Assembly (NCBI GenBank): GCA_025455665.1
Contig: JALOMC010000174.1
Span: forward strand, 1-9,875
Direction of reading: 5' to 3'
DNA length: 9,875 nucleotides
DNA from: Chitinophagaceae bacterium
GTDB taxonomy: Bacteria > Bacteroidota > Bacteroidia > Chitinophagales > Chitinophagaceae
The translations under genes were made by a program, and so were the position numbers. Positions 1 through 6,444 of the stretch are shown here, piece by piece (the first letter of the stretch is position 1; each line of letters begins with the position of its first letter). Below the pieces are notes generated by a model. That model was not told the DNA's origin. It searched no databases and was given only the letters and a program-made list of their open reading frames with translations.

Positions 1-156
1 TTGGACAAGATTCTGTCGGCCGAAGAGCAGGAAGTGCGCCGCATAGAAGACTACCACTACGATGCGCACAAAAAGTACCAGCAGCAGCCCTACGATCCGT
101 ATTACAAGCATCACAAGAAAAAATCGATGTGGAAAGACCTGTTCGATTTCGATTAA
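1..156 (+). CDS. C-terminal tail of an unrecognised protein (5' truncated by window edge)
   Basis: Frame 1 is open from the first base to a TAA at 154-156 and gives the last 51 residues of a protein. The window begins with TTG, but nothing upstream is visible, so this is probably an internal codon. The tail is strongly polar and unusual. An acidic/basic helix-like stretch (LDKILSAEEQEVRRIEDYHY) leads into a Tyr/Gln/His/Lys-rich segment (QQQPYDPYYKHHKKK), and the protein ends in an aromatic/acidic cap, WKDLFDFD. No transmembrane segment or catalytic motif is visible. I do not recognise the family and infer no function. Coding status is supported by the open frame and by the hairpin terminator about 30 bases after the stop. 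Confidence 0.6.
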   Translation: MDKILSAEEQEVRRIEDYHYDAHKKYQQQPYDPYYKHHKKKSMWKDLFDFD

Positions 157-187
157 TGCCCCCTTCTTTTTTTGGACCGATGATTCT

Positions 188-215
188 TATAGCCCCGTTG
201 GTTAACGGGGCTATA
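188..215 (+). terminator. Intrinsic terminator hairpin, possibly bidirectional
   Basis: A perfect 12-bp stem, TATAGCCCCGTT / AACGGGGCTATA, closes a 4-base GGTT loop. A T-rich stretch (TTATTTCTG) follows, and T-rich sequence also precedes it at 167-174. It lies 32 bases after the stop of the first gene and ends about 90 bases before the DUF47 gene, so it most likely ends the upstream transcript. Confidence 0.8.
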
Positions 216-305
216 TTATTTCTGTGTTAAGAAATCATTACCAAATTGCGGCTCTCGCTGCCACGCTGGCCGAAGCCTGACCTTTGGCGCCAAAATCAGA
301 GATAC

Positions 306-953
306 ATGGCCTTGAACAGCATCATGAAGTTCTTTTTGCCAAAAGACAAAGTGTTTTACGAACTTTTTGAATCGGTAGCCGACAACCTGGAGATCATGGG
401 GGGTAAGCTGAAAGCAGTGGTCAACGAGACCGATTTTGATAAGCGGGCTACCCTTATTAAGCAGATAGAAGATCTGGAACACAAAAACGATGAGGTGACC
501 CACCGCATTTTTACTGAACTGGGACGCAATTTCATCACCCCTTTTGACCGCGAAGACATTCACTACCTCGCTTCAGCGCTGGACGATATAGCCGATTACA
601 TCTACGCCTCTGCCAAAAAAATCAACTTTTACCGTGTCAATCCCAACGATATCGGCATCTCTAAGTTTGCCGACCTGATAGAACTGGGCTGTGTACAAGT
701 GAAAATAGCTGTGAAAGAGCTGCGGAATATGAAAAATGTACGCAGCATTACTGATGCGCTGGTGCGGGTAAACAGTATCGAAAACCAGGCCGACGATGTA
801 TTTGATCTGAGTATTGAGCGACTGTTTGACACAGAACCCGATGCCAAAGAAGTAATCAAGAAAAGAGAAATATACCAGGTGCTGGAACTGGTGACAGACA
901 AATTTGAAGATGCCGGCAATGTGATTGAATCTATCATCATCAAGTACGCCTGA
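306..953 (+). CDS. DUF47 / PhoU-like phosphate transport accessory protein
   Basis: A 215-residue all-alpha cytoplasmic protein of the DUF47 (PF01865, PhoU-like) family. Members usually sit beside PiT permeases and are thought to regulate them or assist phosphate uptake. The PhoU-type acidic, metal-binding helix motifs are visible: E57-x-x-x-x-D62 in EDLEHKNDEV, LDDIADYI at about 92-99, IENQADDVFD at 158-167 and DKFEDAGNVIE at 198-208. The length is normal for DUF47. I chose ATG 306 (MALNSIMKFFLPKD) because related proteins begin at this point. The frame can be extended to a TTG at 246, but the extra residues look unrelated. ATG 324 is a second possibility. No Shine-Dalgarno is seen. The pit gene follows after 57 bases on the same strand, so the pair is probably one operon. 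Confidence 0.9.
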   Translation: MALNSIMKFFLPKDKVFYELFESVADNLEIMGGKLKAVVNETDFDKRATLIKQIEDLEHKNDEVTHRIFTELGRNFITPFDREDIHYLASALDDIADYIYASAKKINFYRVNPNDIGISKFADLIELGCVQVKIAVKELRNMKNVRSITDALVRVNSIENQADDVFDLSIERLFDTEPDAKEVIKKREIYQVLELVTDKFEDAGNVIESIIIKYA

Positions 954-1010
954 TAGGGGCATGCCGATGCTATTTCACTTCCACTTCATCATCTCTTTTT
1001 TTACAGCTGT

Positions 1011-2204
1011 ATGACCTTTCTTATAGTCATCATTGCACTGGCGCTGATATTTGATTATATCAATGGCTTTCATGATGCCGCCAACTCTATAGCCACTATT
1101 GTGAGCACCAAAGTGCTTACGCCATTTCAGGCAGTGGTTTGGGCTGCATTTTTCAACTTCGTTGCCTTTTTTATTTTCAAAGACCACGGCGTAGCCAATA
1201 CCATTGCCAAAACCGTGCACGAAGATTTCATCACCCTGCCGGTTATCTTCAGCGGGCTGATAGCCGCTATTTTCTGGAACCTGCTCACATGGTGGTTTGG
1301 CATTCCGTCTTCTTCCAGCCACACCCTCATCGGTGGCTTTGCCGGTGCTGCTATTGCTCATGCCGGTATTGGCTCTGTCAACTCTGAAAAGGTAATGGAG
1401 ATAGCCAGTTTCATCATTCTGGCGCCGGTGGTGGGCATGATTGTAGCTTTCATTATATCACTTTGGTTCATCAACTCTTTTCGTAAAGGCCCGGCACCCA
1501 AGATTGTGTCGCTGGTGGTAATAGCGCTGGTTTTCATCTTCCTGTATTTCAATTTGCAAACCGACCCGGCCAAATTGAAAACCCACTTTGACAGCTACCT
1601 GCTCAAGGTCATTTTCACAGGTGCTAACTTCAAATGGATCCTGCTGGCATTCATATTACTCATCATGGCGGGCTTCACGTTTTTCCTGAGCACACTCAAT
1701 GCGGCCCGAAGCAATCAATGGTTCAAGCGCCTTCAGCTGGTGTCGTCGGCGGCATTCAGCATTGGCCATGGCGGCAATGATGCACAGAAGGTAATGGGCA
1801 TTATTACCGCAGCGCTGATAGCCAATGGCAGCATCAGCAGTTTTGATGAGATGCCTACCTGGGTGCCACTATCATGCTACGCGGCCATTGGCCTGGGCAC
1901 TATGAGCGGCGGATGGAAGATTGTAAAAACCATGGGCACCCGCATTACCAAGGTGACCCCTTTTGAAGGTGTAGCAGCCGAAACGGCCGGTGCCATTACC
2001 CTGTTTGTAACCGAGGCATTGAAAATACCGGTTTCTACCACGCATACCATTACCGGCTCTATCATAGGTGTAGGTGCCACCAAGCGCCTGAGTGCAGTGC
2101 GCTGGGGCGTTACTATTAATTTGCTGTGGGCATGGATACTGACGATACCCGTAAGCGGCGTGATAGCTGCACTGGTATACTATGTGGTAAAGACCATGCT
2201 GTAG
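1011..2204 (+). CDS. pit: PiT-family inorganic phosphate transporter (permease)
   Basis: A 397-residue inner-membrane permease of the PiT family (PF01384), which imports inorganic phosphate driven by a cation gradient (H+ or Na+). The two inverted-repeat family signatures are both present: GFHDAANSIAT at residues 19-29 and GHGGNDAQKVMG at 252-263. The paired loop motifs PSSSSHTLIGG (99-109) and PVSTTHTITGS (340-350) are also present. Roughly ten hydrophobic segments surround them. The central region (about 155-245) contains the less conserved hydrophilic linker. The bacterial length is typical and nothing key is missing. The start at ATG 1011 gives a first membrane helix directly (MTFLIVIIALALIF). 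The gene follows the DUF47 gene by 57 bases, the classic DUF47-PiT pairing. A terminator lies 35 bases downstream. Confidence 0.95.
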   Translation: MTFLIVIIALALIFDYINGFHDAANSIATIVSTKVLTPFQAVVWAAFFNFVAFFIFKDHGVANTIAKTVHEDFITLPVIFSGLIAAIFWNLLTWWFGIPSSSSHTLIGGFAGAAIAHAGIGSVNSEKVMEIASFIILAPVVGMIVAFIISLWFINSFRKGPAPKIVSLVVIALVFIFLYFNLQTDPAKLKTHFDSYLLKVIFTGANFKWILLAFILLIMAGFTFFLSTLNAARSNQWFKRLQLVSSAAFSIGHGGNDAQKVMGIITAALIANGSISSFDEMPTWVPLSCYAAIGLGTMSGGWKIVKTMGTRITKVTPFEGVAAETAGAITLFVTEALKIPVSTTHTITGSIIGVGATKRLSAVRWGVTINLLWAWILTIPVSGVIAALVYYVVKTML

Positions 2205-2238
2205 ATCGCCACTTAGGAGCCATACGCCGGCCACCCAC

Positions 2239-2284
2239 AAAAACTCCTCCGATGAGTAGCATACTTGCCGGAGGAGTTTTTTTT
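2239..2284 (+). terminator. Intrinsic terminator after the phosphate transport pair
   Basis: The arms AAAAACTCCTCCG (2239-2251) and CGGAGGAGTTTTT (2269-2281) pair perfectly around a 17-base loop, and the T-run continues to 2284. Both sides carry A/T tracts, so it could also stop transcription from the other strand. Confidence 0.85.
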
Positions 2285-2370
2285 GGGCACGTGTAGCCAT
2301 GTACCGCCTACTACCTGTGCTACTGCACTAAGTTTCTGTTGGTTATCAGCCATTTTCATAGCCCAACCGC

Positions 2371-2378
2371 TAAATTTG
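2371..2378 (+). promoter_or_regulatory. Bacteroidota -7 promoter box (TAAATTTG) of galE
   Basis: TAAATTTG matches the TAnnTTTG consensus of Bacteroidota primary-sigma promoters exactly. It ends four bases before the galE ATG, so the expected transcription start falls at or next to the ATG itself. No TTG -33 element is seen at the usual distance; the nearest, at 2339-2341, is too far upstream. Confidence 0.55.
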
Positions 2379-2382
2379 TGGC

Positions 2383-3438
2383 ATGCCAAAAATCCTCGTC
2401 ACCGGTGGCTGCGGTTACATCGGTTCACACACCATTGTCGACCTTTTTGCAAATGGATTCGAAGTAGTATCCATAGACGATAATAGCCGAAGCAGCACCT
2501 ACCTGCTGGATGCCGTAGAACAGATCAGCGGCCGGAAGGTGAAGAACTACAAAGTGAACCTGTGCAGCTTTGATGATACCCGGGCGGTGTTTGAGGAAAA
2601 TCCTGATATCAGCGGTATTATCCATTTTGCTGCTTACAAAGCCGTGGGCGAGTCGGTAGAAAAACCGCTGTTGTATTTTGAAAACAACATGGTATCACTC
2701 ATCAACCTGCTGAAATGTACCCGTGAGTTTGGCATTGGGCAGTTTGTATTTTCATCGAGCTGCACGGTATATGGCACACCCGATAGCATGCCGGTGACAG
2801 AAGCTGCGCCCCGAAAGCAAGCTGAAAGCCCCTATGGCCTGACCAAACAAATGGGCGAAGAAATGATAGAGGAAGTGGCCAAACTGGGTACCACCCGCTT
2901 TATTTTACTCCGCTACTTCAATCCGGTAGGGGCGCATCCCTCGGCCAAAATTGGTGAGCTGCCCATTGGCCGCCCCGCCAATTTAGTGCCCGCCATTACC
3001 CAAACTGCCATTGGCAAACTGCCAAAAATGTATGTGCACGGCACCGACTATGACACCCGCGATGGCAGCTGCATCCGCGACTTTATACACGTATGCGACA
3101 TCGCACATGCCCACACGCTGGCCCTGCAGTTTTTAATTGCCAAAAGGAATGCCAGCAACTGCGAAGTATTCAACCTGGGTACCGGTGAAGGTGTCACCGT
3201 ACTCGAGGCCATACAGGCATTTGAAAAAGTAAGTGGTACTGCCTTGCAATACGAAAAAGGACCACGCCGTGCCGGCGATATTGTTGCCATTTTTGCCAAC
3301 AATGAAAAGGCCCGACAGCAACTGGGCTGGACGCCCCAATTTGGGCTGGAAGACATGATGCGTACCGCCTGGCAGTGGGAGCTGCGCATCAAAACAGATG
3401 AGCAACTCCAGAATGCCCAAAATGCACTTCTCAACTAA
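2383..3438 (+). CDS. galE: UDP-glucose 4-epimerase
   Basis: A 351-residue extended short-chain dehydrogenase that interconverts UDP-glucose and UDP-galactose in the cytoplasm (Leloir pathway and sugar-nucleotide supply for surface glycans). The N-terminal NAD-binding Rossmann motif TGGCGYIGSH is at residues 7-16. The catalytic triad region reads SSSCTVYG, with S126 the likely catalytic serine, and SPYGLTK, with Y151 and K155. The GalE-specific substrate segments are present: RYFNPVGAHPSAKIGELP (177-194) and RRAGD (295-299). The C-terminus (about 335-351) is a few residues longer than the roughly 338-residue E. coli enzyme. The residue matching E. coli Tyr299, which limits UDP-N-acetylhexosamine use, aligns by eye with I303, so substrate breadth may differ. 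The gene stands alone between the pit terminator and a convergent TPR gene. Confidence 0.95.
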   Translation: MPKILVTGGCGYIGSHTIVDLFANGFEVVSIDDNSRSSTYLLDAVEQISGRKVKNYKVNLCSFDDTRAVFEENPDISGIIHFAAYKAVGESVEKPLLYFENNMVSLINLLKCTREFGIGQFVFSSSCTVYGTPDSMPVTEAAPRKQAESPYGLTKQMGEEMIEEVAKLGTTRFILLRYFNPVGAHPSAKIGELPIGRPANLVPAITQTAIGKLPKMYVHGTDYDTRDGSCIRDFIHVCDIAHAHTLALQFLIAKRNASNCEVFNLGTGEGVTVLEAIQAFEKVSGTALQYEKGPRRAGDIVAIFANNEKARQQLGWTPQFGLEDMMRTAWQWELRIKTDEQLQNAQNALLN

Positions 3439-3494
3439 GGCAACTATAGTCGTTTTGCCTGCTGGCGCATAAAAAATGGGATTCACCGAAATCG

Positions 3495-5372
3495 CTATTG
3501 CATCTTGATTCTGCTTTTTGCATCAGCGTTGTTTGGGTCCCATACCAATGCCTCACTGTACGCCGCTTTCGCCGCCTCTTTTTTGCCCTGCCGCCACAAA
3601 AAATCGCCCTTGTACAGGTGAGCGATGGCCAGGCGAATGTTGTCCTTTTGTGCCAGCAGGTTCTTGATCAGTCTATCTGCCACCAGTTCGCCGGCAGCTT
3701 CATTCTTTTGATTTTGATAGTACTGCATGAGTGCCTGCCAGGCATCATAATTTTTTGCGTACAGCTTTATTGCCTCCTCCAGGTCTTTGCGACAGGCTGT
3801 TGTATCTGCCATTTTATCGTAAACGATGGCCCGCTTAAAAAGCAGCTCGCTTACATAGGGCTTGTCTGCAGCATACGCTTTCAACCCCCGGTTGATAACC
3901 ACCAAACACTTGCCAGCATTGGTTTTGAGCGTACCTGCCCCATCAAGAGCATTGGCATACAGGCTTACTGCCTCTTTCTGCAATGAGTCTTTTCCCAATG
4001 CCTGCTCCACATCGTAACGCACGGTTTTGATACCCTGCAAATAATAGTTGGCGTAGGCTTTGCGGGCATGCATGCGGGCCTGGGTTTGCGAGTTACTGAG
4101 CAAGGTGTCGGCATCGCTCACATAAATACGACCATAGTGCACTTCAATGCCACTGTTGTTTTTCCGCGACCAGGCTATATCGCCCAACGCCATATTCGCC
4201 TCAAATTGACTGAATTTCTTTTTGATGGCACGCTCAAACATGGCCATGGCTTTGGCAGTATCCTTCTGCTGCAACAGATACAAACCCTGGATGGCTTGCA
4301 GTTTGGCCATGCCATCTGTATTGGCCTGGTGGCGGGTAGTATCGGGCAAAGCGTACCACGCCTTAAAGCCCTGTGTCACGGTGGCCAGGGCGGCTGCCGG
4401 TTGCTTCTTGCCACCCCACTCCAGAGCGGCTATTTTGGCATATTGATCGATGGGCGTAAGAACCATAGCCGCCATCTGCCGGCGCAGGTCAATTTCTAAG
4501 TCAATATCACTGAGGCTGATGGCATTGTAAATCATATTACTGATCAAAATACGGGTATTGGCGGTATCGCTTTTATAGCTTGGCAGGGCCTTTCTATACC
4601 AGCTATTGCTTTCGGCGTATTTATTCTGCAGCCTGGTTACCAAACCCAATTCCCAATGGGCCAACCCATAATCGGGATCTATTTTCAGCGCTTTTTCCAA
4701 TACAAGCACGGCCGAATCGTAGCGCCGGAGCTGTTTCAACATGCGGCCCATCACCAACAAATTGCCCTTGTACCCCGCATGGCCTGCCGGCATGCTGTTG
4801 TAGGCTTTTAAGCTATTCAGATAGCCTTCTTGATAACGACCATCCAGGTATTGCGTTTCAGCAATATATGCGTCGGTATTGGCGTATCTGTCTGTACGGC
4901 TCTGTACACCTTTGAATGCCTCTACCGCTTTTACATACCTCTTGGCATTGAAATAGCTTTCGCCCAGGTAGTATGAAAGCAGGTCTTTATCAGCCGGGGT
5001 TGTCATCAGGCTGAGCGCCTTTTCGTACAAAATGCTGGCGCTATCATAACCCTTACTGTTGTAGTACACACTACCAGCTGCCAGCCAGCCCTGCCCGTAA
5101 GAAGGGTTTGATTTAACAGTAGCCAGATAGTACTTTTTGGCTAGTTCAGGCATCTCCATTTGCCGGTAGGCGTACCCAATGCGGTACTCAATCAGGTAGC
5201 GTTCTTCGGCTTTGTACTGGCCTTGTTGCAATGCCTGCTGGTACACATCGGCAGCACAGCTGTAGTCCTTTTTCTCATAGCATTCGTTGCCTCTTACCAG
5301 CAGCGGAAATTGCTGGCCAAGGAGCAGGCTGGTCTGACTGGCCAGTACCAATAGTAGTAAAAACGATTTCAT
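3495..5372 (-). CDS. Secreted/periplasmic tetratricopeptide-repeat (TPR) protein
   Basis: A 625-residue protein beginning with a clear signal peptide (MKSFLLLLVLASQTSLLLGQ, cleavage near residue 20), so it acts outside the inner membrane. The mature part is nearly all helical TPR-like units. Visible repeats fall at about 62-93, 95-125, 133-160, 205-235, 237-265, 360-390 and 585-620, with typical A/Y/G-rich cores such as YEKALSL, LEKALKIDPDYGLAHWELG and YSEALVWDPNNADA. The central part (about 270-350 and 400-500) is more diverged. There is no enzymatic domain and no C-terminal sorting domain. TPR proteins act as protein-protein scaffolds; the partner cannot be inferred here. The gene converges on galE (56 bases apart) and diverges from the transketolase gene (108 bases apart). 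The ATG at 5372 is chosen because it starts the signal peptide exactly. Confidence 0.85.
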   Translation of the reverse strand: MKSFLLLLVLASQTSLLLGQQFPLLVRGNECYEKKDYSCAADVYQQALQQGQYKAEERYLIEYRIGYAYRQMEMPELAKKYYLATVKSNPSYGQGWLAAGSVYYNSKGYDSASILYEKALSLMTTPADKDLLSYYLGESYFNAKRYVKAVEAFKGVQSRTDRYANTDAYIAETQYLDGRYQEGYLNSLKAYNSMPAGHAGYKGNLLVMGRMLKQLRRYDSAVLVLEKALKIDPDYGLAHWELGLVTRLQNKYAESNSWYRKALPSYKSDTANTRILISNMIYNAISLSDIDLEIDLRRQMAAMVLTPIDQYAKIAALEWGGKKQPAAALATVTQGFKAWYALPDTTRHQANTDGMAKLQAIQGLYLLQQKDTAKAMAMFERAIKKKFSQFEANMALGDIAWSRKNNSGIEVHYGRIYVSDADTLLSNSQTQARMHARKAYANYYLQGIKTVRYDVEQALGKDSLQKEAVSLYANALDGAGTLKTNAGKCLVVINRGLKAYAADKPYVSELLFKRAIVYDKMADTTACRKDLEEAIKLYAKNYDAWQALMQYYQNQKNEAAGELVADRLIKNLLAQKDNIRLAIAHLYKGDFLWRQGKKEAAKAAYSEALVWDPNNADAKSRIKMQ

Positions 5373-5454
5373 TGGCTAAAAGTGAAGTGCCGGTTCGGGA
5401 AGAACAATACCCTCCAGCCACATTTTCGTGACCCGGTGTACACCCGCTTACTGT

Positions 5455-5462
5455 TATCTTCG
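5455..5462 (+). promoter_or_regulatory. Probable -7 promoter box (TATCTTCG) of the transketolase gene
   Basis: TATCTTCG differs from the TAnnTTTG consensus at one position and lies 18 bases upstream of ATG 5481. It implies a transcription start near 5468 and a short leader. This argues against the longer frame that begins further upstream at 5382. No convincing -33 TTG is seen. Confidence 0.4.
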
Positions 5463-5480
5463 CGGGCACATTTTCAATTC

Positions 5481-5786
5481 ATGTCGACTATGGAGCTACA
5501 CGATATTCAGGTGCAAAACGAAAAAGAAACACGCGGCGGCTTTGGCGAGGGCATTTACGAGGCTGGCAAGCGCAACCCCAAAGTAGTAGCCCTGACGGCC
5601 GATTTGGCCGGTTCACTCAAGCTGGGGCCGTTTATCAAAGATTTTCCGGAACGCTTTTTCCAGATTGGCATTGCCGAAGCCAATATGATGGGGGTAGCGG
5701 CCGGCCTTACCATCGGCGGATATATTCCGTACACCACCACTTTTGCCAACTTGCCACCCACCAGATACTGGAAGACATTGGCCTGA
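5481..5786 (+). CDS. N-terminal fragment of the broken transketolase C-terminal subunit
   Basis: This open frame gives 101 residues. Residues 1-90 match the start of the transketolase pyrimidine-binding domain. They include RGGFGEGIYEAGK (18-30), VVALTADLAGS (35-45) and the QIGIAEANMMGVAAGL block (61-76), whose E66 corresponds to the glutamate that activates thiamine diphosphate. The last 11 residues (from L91) are out-of-frame read-through of the homologous ATHQILEDIG coding region and end at TGA 5784-5786. ATG 5481 is preferred over the in-frame 5382 start because the extra 33 residues do not look like transketolase and would span the probable promoter. ATG 5490 is another close option. The fragment alone lacks much of the cofactor pocket and is unlikely to be active. 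Confidence 0.6.
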   Translation: MSTMELHDIQVQNEKETRGGFGEGIYEAGKRNPKVVALTADLAGSLKLGPFIKDFPERFFQIGIAEANMMGVAAGLTIGGYIPYTTTFANLPPTRYWKTLA

Positions 5787-6352
5787 TGAAAATGCTGCCG
5801 GGTATGACCGTGATTGTACCCTGCGACTTTAACCAAACCAAGGCGGCCACCCTGGCCATTGCCGATCATTTTGGCCCGGTGTACCTGCGTTTTGGCCGCC
5901 CCAAGTGGCCCAATTTTACCAAAGAAGATGGCAGCGACTTTGTGATTGGTAAAGCCCAACTGCTGGCCAGCGGCACCGATGTGAGCATTTTTGCCTGTGG
6001 TCACCTGGTTTGGAAAGCCATAGAAGCGGCTCGCCAATTGGCCACCGAAGGCATCAGCGCCGAAGTCATCAATATTCACACCATTAAACCGCTGGATACC
6101 GATGCCATTGTGGCCAGCCTGGCCAAAACCGGCTGTGCCGTAACCGCCGAAGAGCACAACGTATTGGGTGGCCTGGGTGATTCGATAGCGCAAACCGCCG
6201 CCCGGCACCTGCCGGTACCCATTGAATACGTGGGCACCAACGATACGTTTGGCGAAAGCGGAAAACCGGCCGACTTGCTGAAAAAGTACGGCTTGGACAC
6301 GCCCAATATTGTGGCGGCTGCTCAAAAAGCATTGGCTCGCAAAAAAGGCTAA
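5786..6352 (+). CDS. C-terminal fragment of the broken transketolase C-terminal subunit
   Basis: This open frame gives 188 residues starting at ATG 5786, which overlaps the TGA of the upstream fragment (TGATG), so translation could reinitiate here. It carries the end of the pyrimidine domain (MLPGMTVIVPCDFNQTKAA, then GPVYLRFGRP at 30-39) and the complete transketolase C-terminal domain. That domain includes VINIHTIKPLD (94-104), TAEEHNVLGGLGDSIA (120-135) and GESGKPADLLKKYGLD (156-171). The same frame stays open upstream through the ATHQILEDIGL codons to the junction at 5753, so the ATG is an internal methionine of the ancestral gene and not an original start. Without the first block it cannot bind thiamine diphosphate normally. 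Confidence 0.6.
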   Translation: MKMLPGMTVIVPCDFNQTKAATLAIADHFGPVYLRFGRPKWPNFTKEDGSDFVIGKAQLLASGTDVSIFACGHLVWKAIEAARQLATEGISAEVINIHTIKPLDTDAIVASLAKTGCAVTAEEHNVLGGLGDSIAQTAARHLPVPIEYVGTNDTFGESGKPADLLKKYGLDTPNIVAAAQKALARKKG

Positions 6353-6357
6353 CGCCT

Positions 6358-6365
6358 TAATTTTG
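6358..6365 (+). promoter_or_regulatory. Probable promoter (TAATTTTG) of the HTH regulator gene
   Basis: TAATTTTG fits TAnnTTTG exactly and begins six bases after the transketolase stop. A TTG at 6332-6334 lies 23 bases upstream, at the long end of the accepted -33 spacing. It predicts a start near 6370 and a leader of about 75 bases that contains the 6391-6405 palindrome. Confidence 0.4.
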
Positions 6366-6390
6366 TTGCAGCGCTGACGAGAATTTGTTG

Positions 6391-6405
6391 TTGTTTGTCA
6401 AACAA
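6391..6405. promoter_or_regulatory. Palindrome TTGTTTG-T-CAAACAA, candidate operator for the adjacent HTH regulator
   Basis: Two perfect 7-base arms flank a single T, located 39 bases before the HTH gene ATG and about 25 bases after its probable promoter box. XRE-type dimers commonly bind symmetric sites of this size in their own promoter regions, so autoregulation is an inference from position and symmetry only. The T/G-rich surroundings raise the chance of a coincidental match. Confidence 0.35.
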
Positions 6406-6444
6406 AAGTTAAGGCAGCGTGTTAAGCGATAAAAAGCGTATACC

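Larger units (their letters stand above)
5481..6352 (+). pseudogene. Transketolase C-terminal subunit, disrupted by an internal deletion plus frameshift
   Basis: This region encodes the C-terminal half (pyrimidine-binding domain plus C-terminal domain) of a split bacterial transketolase, an enzyme of the non-oxidative pentose phosphate pathway that moves two-carbon units using thiamine diphosphate. Up to base 5752 the frame reads as normal family sequence ending YIPYTTTFAN. From base 5753, in a different frame, it resumes as normal family sequence (ATHQILEDIGLMKMLPGMTV). From my memory of the family, about 35 residues should lie between these two blocks. They would include the Phe-Ala-Thr-Gly-Arg segment, the S-H-A-G-L-T-L stretch and the G-E-D-G of the conserved GEDGATHQ motif. 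About 106 bases therefore appear lost, which shifts the frame. The resumed frame is intact to the TAA at 6350-6352. An intact protein would be about 325 residues. A true pseudogene and an assembly or read artefact are both possible. No N-terminal transketolase subunit is visible next to it. Confidence 0.8.

Noticed and set aside
279..286. GACCTTTG as a promoter box for the DUF47-pit operon.
   Set aside because: The first position of TAnnTTTG is wrong and no -33 TTG lies at a suitable distance; too weak to list.
246..305. N-terminal extension of the DUF47 protein from TTG 246.
   Set aside because: The added residues are unlike the family, and the normal N-terminus begins at ATG 306.
3438..3460. 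Weak hairpin AGGCAA / TTGCCT between galE and the TPR gene as a terminator.
   Set aside because: Only six base pairs with an 11-base loop and no following T-run on either strand; not enough to call.
5740..5790. Programmed ribosomal frameshift in the transketolase.
   Set aside because: No slippery heptamer is evident, and a shift would not restore the roughly 35 absent residues.
5555..6325. Long open frame of 256 codons on the minus strand opposite the transketolase.
   Set aside because: It is a shadow of a strongly recognisable plus-strand gene, has no protein-family features, and its crossing of the frameshift site without a stop is expected by chance in this codon usage.
5481..6352. Reading the TGATG overlap at 5784-5788 as two genuine translationally coupled genes.
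   Set aside because: The two products are consecutive parts of one known subunit, the second frame continues as family sequence upstream of its ATG, and conserved residues are missing between them.
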